DNA of 64,000 bases from Pyronema omphalodes (lineage: Eukaryota > Ascomycota > Pezizomycetes > Pezizales > Pyronemataceae), in contig JAJJXM010000111.1 of assembly GCA_024516155.1 (NCBI GenBank), positions 1 through 64,000 on the forward strand. The letters are read 5' to 3'. Shown piece after piece: positions 9,203-20,850 of this stretch (position 1 is the stretch's first letter; each line of letters begins with the position of its first letter). Both the position numbers and the translations under genes were made by a program. Under the pieces are notes generated by a model, which saw nothing but the letters and a program-made list of their open reading frames with translations, had not been told where the DNA came from and made no database searches.

Positions 9203-12200
9203 CTAATCCTGCATTAACACATCCTCCTCCAACGCCTCCTGGGCCGCCCTCATCTCCGCCGCCTGCGCCCTCAACTCTCTATCCACGCCCCTCACGACCT
9301 CATCTGAAACCTTCTCATTTACCACCACCCCACCACTACCAACACCAGAAAATAAGCAATCCCACAAATCTTCCTGCTTGACCATTTCTCCACCCCCAGG
9401 CCACTTCTCAACCATTGCAGATAATCCCTCCCTCAACTCCTCTGCCTCCGCCGCCAAAACTTTTTGATGGATAACTTTTTGTTCCTCGCCATCCTCCACT
9501 TGTCCTACCAAAGCTAATCGTCGTCGTGTAGCAAGGTTAAGAACCGACTGCTCAACAGTTCCATTGACGACATAGCACCAGACGGTGGTTATATTCTGCT
9601 GTCCGATTCTGTGGACTCGTGAGACAGCCTGTAACTCGAGTCCGACGTTGAGTAAAGGTTCGCAAAGAAAGACATGGGTTGCGTTTACGACTGTTAATCC
9701 GGAAGATTGTGATTTTGCGTGGAGAAAGAAACAAGATATATCGGGATTATTTTTGAATGCTTCGACTCCGTTGACTCGCTTATCCCGGGAGTTGTCAAGG
9801 CTTGCGTATTGAATTCCGGCTGCTTTGATGGCTATTTTAACGGTGTCGAGGACGTCGCTCCATTGGCTGAATATGACTGCTTTGAAGCCCGGTTCGTTCC
9901 GTTTTAACCAGACGAGATGCCGGGTCATCATGTCGATTTTGGAACCGTAGGAGGATTCCAGGTCGATCTCCTTGATCTCGTCAAGCATTTTGTCGTTGAT
10001 ATTTTCGTAGACCTTTCTAGGATTTGTGGCTGAAGAATTGTTGAAAGTTTCGTTGCCCTGTGATTCTCGTTCCATCAGGGGTCTCTGGGGTTTGTACGTG
10101 ACTTCGAAGAAGCTACCAGGGAGTAGGTGCGTCTTGCAGCTGGGACAGGTGGTTGATGTTTTCCTCCAGATCATGATACATGGTTTGCAGAACGAATGGC
10201 CACAATTGGAGATGATTCCGATTTCATAATTGTCCATGCAAATCAGACAGCTTGGTTTGTCTTCTATCTTCATGCTGGATAAGTGAGTGAGATAGCGTTG
10301 TTTCGATTTTCCCTGGTTGATCAAGTTCCGGATTTTCTCCTCTCTCCTCAGGATCCCCTCGATTAATCTGTCCGTGACGTGACTGGTCTTGTATTCGGCT
10401 TGAATATCAAGTGGGAGTAGCGTATCAGACACTTCCTGAAACTGGCGGTAAAACTCCATCCGGGTATTACTAATTGACCGGAATAGTTCAACTTCCCTAT
10501 TTATTTGTTAGTACTCTATGTTGTTCGGCAGTTTTCAGTAAAAACTTACCTGAATGAATCATTGACAGCTTTAGTCTGAATGGCCACTATATTCTGTAGC
10601 CTTTTATACTCTGATTCCGCCAGTACCCTCTCGAATTGTGCGCGTTTACTTCCATCCTCTTCGGCTGACTTAAGGCTGGATATCAACATCCGGAGATCGT
10701 TCATTAGGCGCTTCATAGACTTGAATTCATTCAGCGGATTGACCTTATCCTTTGCGGCCATTAACTTTGTAAAAAGACTCAAGTGCATCTTGGAGGGGCG
10801 GTTCATCGCGGTTCGAGTATCTTGCTCAATCAACATATTGTGGACTTCCGTCAAAGCCTCTTCACGATCCGCAAGTAATGCCCTTATAGCTGACATGTAA
10901 GCATACCCTTCTTCCTGTTTCTCGACGGAAACTTCGAGCTCGTCTCCCTTGATTTCTTCGCTGTCATCGTCGACCAGAGGCTCGAGTGACAGCTTGATGA
11001 GAATTTCGCGCCACTCGTCGAATAGGATGACCTGATCATTTAAAGCCTCTGCAAGCGTCGCTATATTGTTCAATATCGTTTGACTTTCGATTCCTCCAGA
11101 CTGTTCTCCAGGGGGGTCGAAGTCTGGGACCTCGACAAATGACTGGGTTTCCTTCTTCTCGCTCAATCGGTTCATGACTCTTAGAGCATTACTGCGGGTC
11201 TCGTTCATCATCTCCAATCGGGCTCCTTTGGCGAGCTCGTAAAACTCTGCCTCTTTAGCCGTGTATTCAGTAATCAGTTCGTTGTTGCCCTGCTTTTCGG
11301 CTGCTTCCTTGAGCTGGAAGTAGGCTAGAGTCTCTTCAGTATTTATGAACAAGCATCATGGAAAAGATGAGTTGACATACCTGTGGCAATCCAATAATAG
11401 CAAGCATGCTGGATTTCTAGCAATGCTCTCAGTCTTGTTTTGGCACCGCTGACTGATGGCGAAGATCCGGTCTTCTTTTCGGAACTAATATCCTCGTCGA
11501 GGTTGTTCTCCTTTGAGTTTCCGTTTGTGGCTTGCTTCGACGCCTTTTTCAGTCGTTCAGCATTGGCAATTTCCACTTCTAATGCCTGTCTACTCTCTTC
11601 CACGGCCATAGCCACATCTTTCAAGGCTTCTTCCCAGGTGTTCATAGCATCCTGGACTTTTCCTTGGTGCTCAAGCAACAGCTGACCGCGGTGGACAATC
11701 GACCAGAATAAACTTCTCTCTTTAGCCTGGGTATCATTAGATATGTTTTCAATCATGACTCCAAGAACTTGTTCGACAGTTCTCAATGGACCACCTATAC
11801 GGCCGAAGGTCTTCCTGTTACGCTCTCCAGCCTCGGGATGTAGACAGGTTTGTCGCAATCTTAGTGGAAAGCTATTAGCATATAATCCCTACAACGAATT
11901 TTTGTGTGGATATACCTGATGAGCCACTCTCGCATTTTGTCGGCAAAATCGTCCGGATTCCAATCATCCACCAAGGGGGCTCCGTCAGACGTGACCTGGA
12001 CGTCTCTGCACATCAAATCGAACAAATGAGTATAGTTTTGTTCCTCAACTTGTGAAAACGGAACTGTAACAACAACTCGATTTTGGAGCGGTAAAGAAAT
12101 TTCATCCTGAACGATATCTTTTGAATGTCGGATACCAATGGTGTTAAAAATGGATTTAAAGTGGCGTGGGTGCCGCGTTAAATTTTTCCAGATAGCTTTC

Positions 12201-13908
12201 TGGCAAAAAGGCTCATATCTAAGGAAAAGCAGTAGTCCAAAGCAGTCGGCAATATCCTTTCGAACCGGAGTACCTGTAAGGCACCATGCGTTAATCCTCG
12301 GAATAACGCGAGCCACTGTAGCCGCTTTGCTGACACCTGTGTCCACCATTTGAGCCTCGTCAAGGCATACTCGCCACCATGAGATCTTTATTAAGGGACT
12401 CTCCTTGGGCTCGTAAATTTTTGTTGTGCGAAGGTTGTGGCTTCTCTGCGCTGTGTAGTATATCTCCTCGGATAGAATGTTGTACGTCGTAAGCACGACA
12501 TCGTATTGCAGCAAAACATCGACCATTCCTGCTGCTTCATCATCTGTAATGCGTCTAATGCCTTCATAAATAAAAACTACTTCATGTTAGAAGCAGATAC
12601 ACCAAAAAAACATGATTTTTGTTTACCTTTGAGGCTGGGAGCACGAGATGCGAGTTCCGATTTCCACTGGTTAAGAATACTTGGAGGTGTGATAATCAGA
12701 GTTGCTCCTGATACTTTCACCTCTTTGTCCTGATAGGCATCATAAACTATCTCACCAATAGTGGATGCATCTCGACGATGCAGGCACATGAGTGACATGA
12801 ACTCAATTGTTTTGCCGAGCCCCATTTCTTCCGCAAGGATTCCAGTGTTTTTTGGCGCAGTGAGATGATTGGCATCGAGTAACCTCTGGTGATCATTAGA
12901 TATGACCTTAAGGACTTCAGAGACATAGATGAAACTATCGGAATTTTGTGATCCGCTATTGTAAACCCGGAAGAACGTTGGCGGTACACGAGGGGAATTT
13001 TGATCTCCAATCTCCCTAAAATCTTGTCCGCTATTTCTCCGTTCACCGATTGCGGTCGATAATGCACCTTCTCTTCCCATCATCCATTTTACTGTACGTC
13101 GTTGAAAAGGAAAAAGTGAGCAGCTAATATCCTTGTGCTGCATTGAATCCAAAGATTCATCGGTCTTCTCGGGGACATGAAGCGAGAGATATAAATCCCG
13201 AGGCGTGATAAGAGTTTCCTTTTCCAAAGTATCCTGATCGGTAGGCTTATTGGAAGCCTGCTCGTTGGATTGGTCTTTCAGTAGGTTACTAATCCAACCC
13301 CAGTGTTCTCCTTTGCCGAGACTCAGGGGATGTTGCGATTCAGCGGATACTGTGCGAAGAGACATTTCCATGATGAATAGTTTTCCGTCGTGTATTTCAC
13401 TACCTAAATGAAGAACATTATCTGGGGTCATGATTTCGCGTGACTTCTTGTCCTCCAATATCCGATGAAAGTGTTGAAAATCTTGCATTTCGGATAAACT
13501 TGTGACTTGTGCAAGAGCAAGAATCTCGGGTACATCGCTCAGATTCGTTTTCATTTGGAGCGTCAATGTGCGCATCGCATTAGGGCCATCTTCAGCTGTG
13601 ATTATTGAAAAGTCTACAATGTCTGCCTTGGATTGAGATTTTGCAAGTAACTTTAGTTTATCGCGTATGGACTTATCCGGAATTTGTATTTTAATGTAAC
13701 GAGTAAGGAGTGGGATAATGTGTTGAGGACTGTAGGTAGGTGATGTTCGCCTCCGCTTAGTAGCTGGAGCGCGATTTTGGCGTGTAGATAATTCGTCAAT
13801 AGAGCGCTTAGAAGTAGTTCCCCGCTGAAGAGAATCTATCATTTCTTAATAAAAAGCATTAGTGGCATAATTATTTGAATATTTTTCAGACCTACCTGCT
13901 TCCTTCAT
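9203..13908 (-). CDS. SHPRH/Irc20-type SNF2 helicase with RING finger (putative E3 ubiquitin ligase)
   Basis: Nuclear SNF2-family ATPase with a RING domain, as in yeast Irc20 and human SHPRH, linked to ubiquitin ligation and DNA damage or recombination control. Six exons (13896-13908, 13844-12627, 12576-11916, 11859-11381, 11333-10550, 10496-9203) close to 1482 residues. The start is a 13-nt exon (ATG at 13908), and the alternative in-frame ATG at 13842 is five residues downstream. Visible parts: basic N-terminus; Q-motif region SLFPFQRRTVKWM near 248; Walker A EEMGLGKT near 345; DEAQ box (WWRVCLDEAQM) near 485, the variant expected of SHPRH; TGTPVRKD motif III; a long coiled charged insert at about 690-1050; a C3HC4 RING at about 1135-1172 (CLICMD...NCGHSFCKPC...CPSC); and helicase-C motifs KAVIFSQW near 1262 and AVSRVHRIGQ near 1345. 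All key residues are present. It is divergent from the J-protein gene. Confidence 0.93.
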
Positions 13909-14327
13909 CGTAAATATTCAGTAGTGTTTTGGCGCGTGAAAGGACGAAATGTAATGTAAGTATGGAGTAGATGCGCGTGTAGTGTTAGATAAATGTAGGT
14001 AGATATTGCGCGAATGTCGATATCGGCTGAAACAGAGCAGTAAGTAGGCTATGTTTCGAGGTAGGTAGATCACGAAGAGTAGCGTTACAACTACCCTAAC
14101 CCATAGATCCTCGTTAAATCCCGGGGTCGAGCTGTCTTGGCCTTTTAGAGCGAGTCACAACGTCTGCCTAGCTTAGAGTACGTCATCGCAGCCGCCTCGC
14201 CACAGTTCCTGCTGCGCTGTCAAGTTTGCGAACTGACTGGTAACTTTCACATCGAAAGACTTCACGATATTCTGCTCAGTAAACTATACAAATTACAGCA
14301 CGACCAAAATAACTGGGTTGCCAAAAT
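13909..14327. promoter_or_regulatory. divergent promoter between the SNF2-RING and J-protein genes
   Basis: 419 bases between two oppositely directed starts. No TATA box or known operator recognised; several GTAGGTAGAT-like and TAGGTA motifs recur on the SNF2 side. Confidence 0.4.
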
Positions 14328-15110
14328 ATGTCATGTATTCTACCACTGCCTTTCGATCGCTCGAGAAGCTGCTAACAGCTATACCATAGCCAACATTGAT
14401 TATTGTGAGGCAAATCGTCGGTCGCCACATCGTTACTTCTAACATGAAGATACAGACGCCGCTCTAGGTGTTTCTCAAAACGCATCAGCCCAGCAAATTC
14501 GCGATGCCTATAAACGGTATTCCAACTCCTGAACCGCGACTCCACAAGCTAACATCATACCAGTGCTGCTCTCAAGACTCACCCCGACCGAGTCGCGCAC
14601 AACGACCCTACCCGGGCCGCACGAACAAAGAAATTTCAGCGGGTAAATGACGCATACTATGTCCTCAGTGATCCTGCACGACGCCGTGACTATGATGCAA
14701 CCCGCACCTTCTCTACACCATCGTCTGAGCAGTGGCACTCTGATTCTCAGTGGCAGGATGAGCAGTTCGGCAGTGCGTTTGAGGAGATGATGAATGAAGC
14801 CGGACTCAACGAAGATCCAGATCCATCTACAAATCACGGGAACGGATCATCGATCTGGAGCCTACTGGGAGGACTTTCGGGCGCAGCTCTTGGGTTTATC
14901 GTTGGAAACGTTCCAGGGTTGGTAATAGGAGCCGCTGCCGGAAACCGATTGGGCGCGATAAGGGACCGAAAGGGACAAAGCGTATATCAAGTCTTTCAGG
15001 AACTACCTCAGAATGACAAAGCGAAGGTGCTTAAATTTTCCTTTGATATTGGTTTTGGCGGCTCGGAGAACGGAGAGTATCGGGCGAGAGACAGAAGCGC
15101 GGGGACATGA
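14328..15110 (+). CDS. small J-domain (class C DnaJ) protein with glycine-rich hydrophobic region
   Basis: Hsp70 co-chaperone; the HPD motif that stimulates Hsp70 ATPase is present (ALKTHPDRV). The gene was reconstructed from exons 14328-14334, 14390-14404, 14450-14516 and 14564-15110, which close to 211 residues beginning MSSNIDYYTDAALGVSQNAS. The J domain spans about residues 5-75 (helix II QIRDAYKRAALK, helix III TKKFQRVNDAYYVLSD). After a linker, residues of about 125-170 form a small-residue hydrophobic stretch (GGLSGAALGFIVGNVPGLVI, then GAAAGNRLG), resembling a glycine zipper and possibly membrane-inserted. No Gly/Phe region or zinc finger, hence class C. The first two exons are only 7 and 15 nt. 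The Hsp70 partner and compartment are unknown; no mitochondrial presequence is evident. Confidence 0.85.
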
Positions 15111-15547
15111 GGACTAACTTAATGTGTGTACAGCTGCTATCGGAACTCGCGGCGAAAGTCCTGGCCCATGCTGTCAGTTGAATAAGGTGACGAATCTCGG
15201 TGATGGGTAGATGATGGACTGTGAACCAATAAACGGAGGATCACAAGATGGGGTTGATGACTGGAGGGACTATTTGGCGTTTGCTATGTTGATTTTGGAC
15301 TTATTTCTTTTGGGTGGATTTATTCGAAGGGGATATCACTCGTGGTAGATGTACCTGTCGTTTTCATTTGCGTTTCCGAAGAGTTATTATATCACTTTCG
15401 ATGAACATCATACCCTAACAATGTTCCATTCTACGGGTATCCGGTATCGCTCAAAACATCAGCCCCAAACCCAAAACGCCATGATTCAAAGTCCATGCAC
15501 CCGATCAGTAAACAAAACCGCCCGCTCAGTCATCACATGACCTCCCA
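15111..15547. other. 3' spacer between convergent genes
   Basis: Lies between the 3' ends of the J-protein and the small membrane-protein gene. No gene or repeat recognised. Confidence 0.5.
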
Positions 15548-16048
15548 TCACTCTCTCGGCAGCAGAGGCGTCCTGGCGGTCGCAATGGTTACTCTAACCT
15601 GCTGTTCGAGCTGATCCCTCGAAGCCGTATCAGGAAGATTAATATTTCTCCTCGTCAAAAAGCCTCTAAGCTCCCCCTCAGTCCACTCTCTTGGGTCTCC
15701 GTGCGGGTCGTCAAGAGTCATTCCCGAAGGTGCATCATCCTTTAAAATAACATATGCCGATACACCGACGATAATAGCGGCAAAACCTGTAAGATGTAAG
15801 CTTCTACTCCTTACAACAGACAACCGTGGTGTTCCGCTGCTATCGAAAACGAAACGGACTCCGGACGACTCTGGGTGAATATAGATGCTACACACCGAAA
15901 AAGAGGTTCTGTAGCGAAACCATTAGAGCTTTGCAAATCGATCAGAAATGGAGATACGAACTCTAGAGTTGATAAGCCGATCAAGCGGGGTCGGGGAAGC
16001 GCGCAGGTACATGTTAATGAGAGTTTGCTTCGACGGAATTGGAGCCAT
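15548..16048 (-). CDS. small single-pass membrane protein, conserved-looking, unknown function
   Basis: The N-terminal part from ATG 16048 reads MAPIPSKQTLINMYLRASPT, then PLDRLINSRVRISISDRF. The C-terminal part reads GFAAIIVGVSAYVILKDDAP (one transmembrane helix), then DPHGDPREWTEGELRGFL, RRNINLPDTASRDQLEQQV and the stop at 15548. The WTEGELRGFL...ASRDQLEQQV segment resembles a helix-extension-helix (SAP-like) motif seen at the C-terminus of small fungal membrane proteins. The two parts are joined by at least one intron (acceptor TTACAG near 15790), but I could not find a clean donor that keeps frame after SDRF; a GC donor or an extra small exon is possible. I infer a protein of about 120 residues. 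Its 5' end and upstream region are duplicated at 16539-16760. Confidence 0.6.
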
Positions 16049-16215
16049 CGTGGAGATTCTTAAGCGCTTAGTTGAGTTGAAGCTGTCGTGGATAGTGGGC
16101 TGTGCAAACAGGGGTGAAGCTTGCTCGTAGATGTGCAAGTTGCGGAGAGCTCCAGATCAGATACGATAAGATGAGCTATCGTTGTTTAGGGTTTGTAGTA
16201 CCTGAGAACAACGGC
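16003..16215. repeat. direct duplication, copy A (5' end of the small membrane-protein gene plus upstream)
   Basis: Shares long matches with 16539-16760 in the same orientation, for example ACATGTTAATGAGAGTTTG, ATTCTTAAGCGCTTA and GCGGAGAGCTCCAGAT. The copies start about 536 bases apart and are diverged by substitutions and small indels. Copy A carries the intact start codon of the gene. Confidence 0.85.
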
Positions 16216-16538
16216 AAGCTCAACTTGTTTGGTAGCAGTCGCTTTCCCAGTCATCTGCATAGTTACCTCAATAGTGGGCGTGTTTCTAAAGTACTTTGTG
16301 CGATACGTGACAAGGTGTTTACAACATAGAGTTTTCTTTTGCGCTACTATCTGGTTTCGAAGCCTATCGTATGTAATCTGTTTTCCGGTCATCGTTCCCA
16401 GCTTTCGTTGGTGTTTTGTAGTCGTCTTTAAACATTTTACGAAGGTCATTTCGCCTCAAATTCATCGTGGCATTCAGAATCCTCTTTTCCTTCTATGATT
16501 TCTGAAAAAGAGGTACGATTTTTTAGGACAGCATGGTC

Positions 16539-16760
16539 GGAGAGGTGCTCAGATACATGTTAATGAGAGTTTGTTTGGAGCCATTACAGATATTCTTAAG
16601 CGCTTATGTACATGTTTGAGTTGGAGCTGTCGTTGCAAATAGGGGTGAGCTTTCTCGCGCCATAGATGTGCAAGTCGCGGAGAGCTCCAGATAAGATACC
16701 CAGATAAGATACGATGAGATGAGTCTTTGTTGCTTAGGGTTTATCCGGAGTACAAGGGGA
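16539..16760 (-). pseudogene. decayed partial duplicate of the 5' end of the small membrane-protein gene
   Basis: Copy B of the direct duplication. On the minus strand it retains ATGGCTCCA (Met-Ala-Pro), but a 10-base deletion relative to copy A just after this shifts the frame, and a stop follows within about 12 codons. The rest of the gene body is absent. The region upstream of the ATG is retained, including the palindrome TAAGCGCTTA, so the copy carries promoter and start only. Confidence 0.75.
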
Positions 16761-18287
16761 AGCTCAGCTGGTTAGCCTTGCGCCTTACCAGCTTCCACCC
16801 TTCCCCGAACTCCTGAGCTTCCTTCCGACACATCATATCACCTTAAAGTTCCCGACAAAAACACACAAACGTGTTATCGATATAGAAAGCTTAATTTCAT
16901 TGGCATAAACGAATATCTAATCGGAAGCTTTAGTACATAACAAACCTCCTCGCCGGAGTTCGGACCATGCCCGACGGCCCCCATCGCGCCAAAAGAATTC
17001 CTCTAAAGAAATTCGAAACCTCCAACCATCTTAAATATGCGCCGGTGTGGCTTCCGACATCAAAAAGCAACGAATTTCCTGAAGCAGTGTTATGCCATGT
17101 CGTCGATCGACGCCTCTCTCGCGCTTCCAGAAGCAAGTACAGATGATGCCAGATACACTGGTGACATTATGCAGGGCGTGGTTGCATCTAGAGCATATAA
17201 AGTTGGTGATGCAGGAACAACCAATTGTGGGTGGTTGGAGGTGTACTAAAGCTTAAGATCATCTCTAGTCTGTACCTTGCATATGGCGCCCAAAACACCC
17301 CTTTTTCGAAGACCTCCGATGTTGTGGAAACTCTCCGGTGTATCCATCTACTTAACGATGTCATTGTTATTCCAGAAGCGATGTGGCATCAAAGGCCATG
17401 TGTTGATAATAACGTCAGGAAGGTACTGCCGCGTCCGTGGACGATCGACACCGTGGAAAACGTGGCAGCAAGTGACGTTGGGTACCGTATCGTTCGAGAA
17501 GATAAGCTCACGGTAAGAACAGTTACGGGTAAGGCTGTATGTGGCGATTCAATTACGGGCGGTATACTTACCGTGATTTGCTAGTTTCTCAGAATGGTGA
17601 GTCTTTGGTGATGCAGAGACATCCAATAGTATGCAAACTACGGATGTTATGAAATCATACACAATCCAACACGGACTCCATGGATGATCATGGGACAGGA
17701 TAAGCTGATATGTACGGCACAGGCTCGTCCTGTAAAGACAATTCTTGACGTACGTATATATGCCCAATGCACTCTACGGTAATGACATTGGTATATGGAC
17801 ACTATACATTCACGTCGTCACAGGAGCTAGCTTCCCGTATTTTTGTGTACTGAGATTACAGTCAATGCAGTTTGCCGTATGAGACTCGGGTGTCAAGAAA
17901 GCAAAGTCATCAGCACTGTTGTCTTAGAGCACGGAGTTACTGTAGTCCTTCCAAGTCGAGTTCCTGAGTTTCAAAACAATTGTCATTGCCGAATTCCATG
18001 TGACGCTAGTTAATTTCGCGTGTTGATGGTTGCGTTGTCAAGGGATGGAGACACATTACCCGGCCTTAGTGATGGGTGGGACTGTCACGAGCTAAGATAA
18101 GATTGATAAACAGATCCTCAGGGCTGTAGCCCTGCAGTCGCACAACAGTCAAGCTGCATTGTGGGGCTGTCCCATTCGGGTCTGGCATATTGACGAAGTG
18201 GACGACGATTGAATTTCGGAAAATCAGCGACCAACGACGACTACCCGAACCGACTAACCCGCCCGACGCCGTTCGAAATCACTCAAA
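16761..18287. other. intergenic, no gene recognised; weak internal repeats
   Basis: Holds only short reading frames; the longest (17225-17584, 119 codons, +) has no recognisable motif. The text between 17200 and 17900 looks like degenerate sequence with related short phrases such as GGTGATGCAG. Upstream sequence of the eL38 gene fills the end. Confidence 0.5.
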
Positions 18288-18927
18288 ATGCCCAAGCAGG
18301 TTCACGACATTAAGCAGTTCATCGAGCTCTGCCGCCGTGCGGACGCCTCGTGTACGTTTTTCTACCCGTCCGCGAAATAGCACAAGACAAGAAACCCGTA
18401 AAATGGGGGAAATTATTGTCAAAATTCATGAAAACAAAAAAAGTCCAAAGAAACAAAGGCTGACGTGAACTTCTGTAAACAGCTGCTAAGATCAAGGTCC
18501 GTTAAACTTTACCTACCTTCTACCGCGAAACCGTTTTCTTCTTCCCCTCACCCGCGAACAACGAATCTCGTACTTCACGACCCCCGGAAAAAGAGAATGG
18601 AATTGTTGGTGGATATGTTGGAAATACGACTCATACTGATTCGATTTCAAAATATATAGAAGTCCCAGAAGGGAGCTTCCCAGATCAAGTTCAAGGTCCG
18701 CTGCAGCCGCAACTTGTACACCCTCGTCCTCAAGGACACCGAGAAGGCCGAGAAGCTCAAGCAGTCCCTTCCCCCTGGTACGTCGAAATCTACATCTACA
18801 TTTTTTCGGGCACTTTGGCGAAACCCGGATGGTGGAGCAATTGTTACGGAGGGATACGCAACGCTCTATAAGACAGGTTCTGACTTTCTATAATCCAGGA
18901 CTCACCATCACCGACGTCAAGAACTAA
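18288..18927 (+). CDS. RPL38: 60S ribosomal protein eL38
   Basis: Component of the large cytosolic ribosomal subunit. Four exons (18288-18351, 18483-18496, 18660-18777, 18899-18927) close to 74 residues, the normal length for eL38. The protein begins [20 protein letters not shown] and contains the family core [18 protein letters not shown], then [14 protein letters not shown], ending LTITDVKN. The second exon is only 14 nt (SAKIK region), flanked by a 131-nt and a 163-nt intron. Long 5' introns are common in fungal ribosomal protein genes. Upstream DNA is GC-rich with several CGAC repeats, and no TATA box is obvious. Confidence 0.96.
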
Positions 18928-19622
18928 ATTTTTTCCTTTCTGCGAACGGTTTCGGGATGACGAAAACGGAGTTGGCGTAAAAATGTTTACTTCGCTGGGC
19001 ACACATTAGTGGAAATACAATAAATCCAAAAAACAAGAAACTTTATTGTATTCACTACAAACCTCACGTTTTTGTTTTTGTTTTTTTTTTCTGGCACAAA
19101 AATGGGTGTTTTTTTGTTCTTTTTTGAATGGGGATATATCTTTCTATCTACATAGTCATGATAATGGCGTAACAATGGCATTGTTTTCGGTCTAAACAAG
19201 ATAAAAGGGATATCTCTATGAATATTATTGCATGAAGCTCTGTGCCTCAATTTTCATTGCGCCAGGTGCTGTTGCACGATTATTGCTGAAATTAACCCGC
19301 ATATCGCGTGCAATCATTGACGCGTGCGTCAAGCGTAGACGATTCGCCAAATTATCGATATGCACCCCTGTGGAACTGCGCGCACATATCTTACGCCCTA
19401 GATTGATATACATTATCAAAACTCGAAGCATGGGTATGTTCACAGAACGATACGTTCCTGCAAAATCAGAGAAAACAACAACTGCCTTTTAGAACAACTA
19501 TCCAATTTCAACTCCAACTCCAACTCCTAAATTAATCCGTCATATCATACCGTCATCAATTTGTCATCTTATCATCTTTAACTATAAACGCCTATCTAAT
19601 ATTCCATATATCCTTGCCATAT
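18928..19622. other. intergenic between convergent eL38 and NAT9-like genes
   Basis: 3' regions of both genes with T-rich tracts. A short frame at 19232-19492 (+) lacks any motif and is not called. Confidence 0.5.
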
Positions 19623-20850
19623 CTACTCCGATTGATACACATACTCACATTCCCTGGATCCTTCCAAGCCATGAAACCTCAACAACCCAAACATCCTAAC
19701 CACATCCAAATCCTTCAAAACCAATTCAAACTCCCCAAAATAATTCGGTTCCTCATTAGTTTTCTTGAAACCTAGAGAAGTGAATAAACCAATAGACCGA
19801 TCATTAACCTGATTTATCTTGACGACCAAATATTCCAGCACACTATCTGTTCCAAACTTCCTCACGATTTCCTCTCTTCTAACCACCACATACCACAAAA
19901 ATAACAATACAGCAGCTCGTCCATATCCCTTTCCCTGGAATTCCTTTCTCGCTATCATCAATTCAAGCTCCCCTACCAATCGACGTTTCCCCGACATTCC
20001 CCGATCATTTAATGGGAGCTCGTCATGTGATTCGCTTAGGAATAGGTTGATGTCTCCAATCATTACTGAGGGGATGTCATGCTCGTTGGCGATTATGGGG
20101 GCGGAGGAAACCGGCGGGGATAGCGTTTCGAGATTGGCTTCGGTGGGAATCGACGCTGCTGAGGCCGGGGGAAGACACAGAATGAAGGTTAGCTTGTCGG
20201 TGTCGTGGCGCCAGTTGCGTTGCATTTGGTATTCTTGGTCTAGGGTTAGACGCTCGGAGGCTGTGGCTTCTAGGATCGCCTGTGTGCGTTCGTGTCAGTG
20301 GAAAGATAGACATGATGTGGGATGTTGGAGTGGTGGAGGGGCTTGTGGGGGGAGGGATGTTTGATAGAGGTGTGAAGGGTTATGTAGAATAGCTGGTATG
20401 ATGCATAGGATGTTGGAAATAGTATATGGAGAAGATAGTATGCCTTGAGGAATACACCGTATTCCTAGACGGGCTGAGTTGGTTGCTGACAGTTCATTTC
20501 TCGCTGGGGTTTTACGAGCTCCAAGCTGCTGTGAGCTCTTTACAGGGCCTTTCGTCGGAACTTTGCCGAGCTTTCCAAGTCCAAGGCGTTTTCCAAAATG
20601 CAAGGGGAACAAGAGAAGATAAAGAGAAATACCTCATCTTGCATCCAGGAGTTATATGTTGCGACATGGTGTGGTTCGTACGGGACCAGCAGGATCTTGG
20701 GGGAGAGGAGAGCTGTCAGAAACACAATCTTTGTCAGGTGGACTGAATGGGGAACGATCGGAAAACTTAAAAGAAGAAGAAGAAGAAGACAAAGAAGAAG
20801 GACAAGGTTTGGAGCGATTCAAAAATACCTGTATTGGCGTTCAGTAACAT
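19623..20850 (-). CDS. NAT9-like GNAT acetyltransferase
   Basis: GNAT-fold N-acetyltransferase of the NAT9 group; animal NAT9 has been linked to microtubule stability, and its fungal role is undefined. Exons 20829-20850, 20633-20712 and 19623-20279 close to 252 residues. The N-terminus MLLNANTALLSPKILLVPYE followed by HHVATYNSWMQDE matches the NAT9 signature (start, hydrophobic strand, HV..YH.WM). The third exon begins AILEATASERLTLDQEYQMQ and continues RNWRHDTDKLTFIL. The acetyl-CoA loop is in GELELMIARKEFQGKGYGRA (R/QxxGxG/A motif), and the late strand IGLFTSLGFKK is typical. Length is close to the family norm. First exon 22 nt. It stands alone between eL38 and a long spacer. Confidence 0.92.

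Noticed and set aside
17225..17584. 119-codon frame as a gene or transposon relic
   Set aside because: No motif, no terminal repeats and no second copy that I could see.
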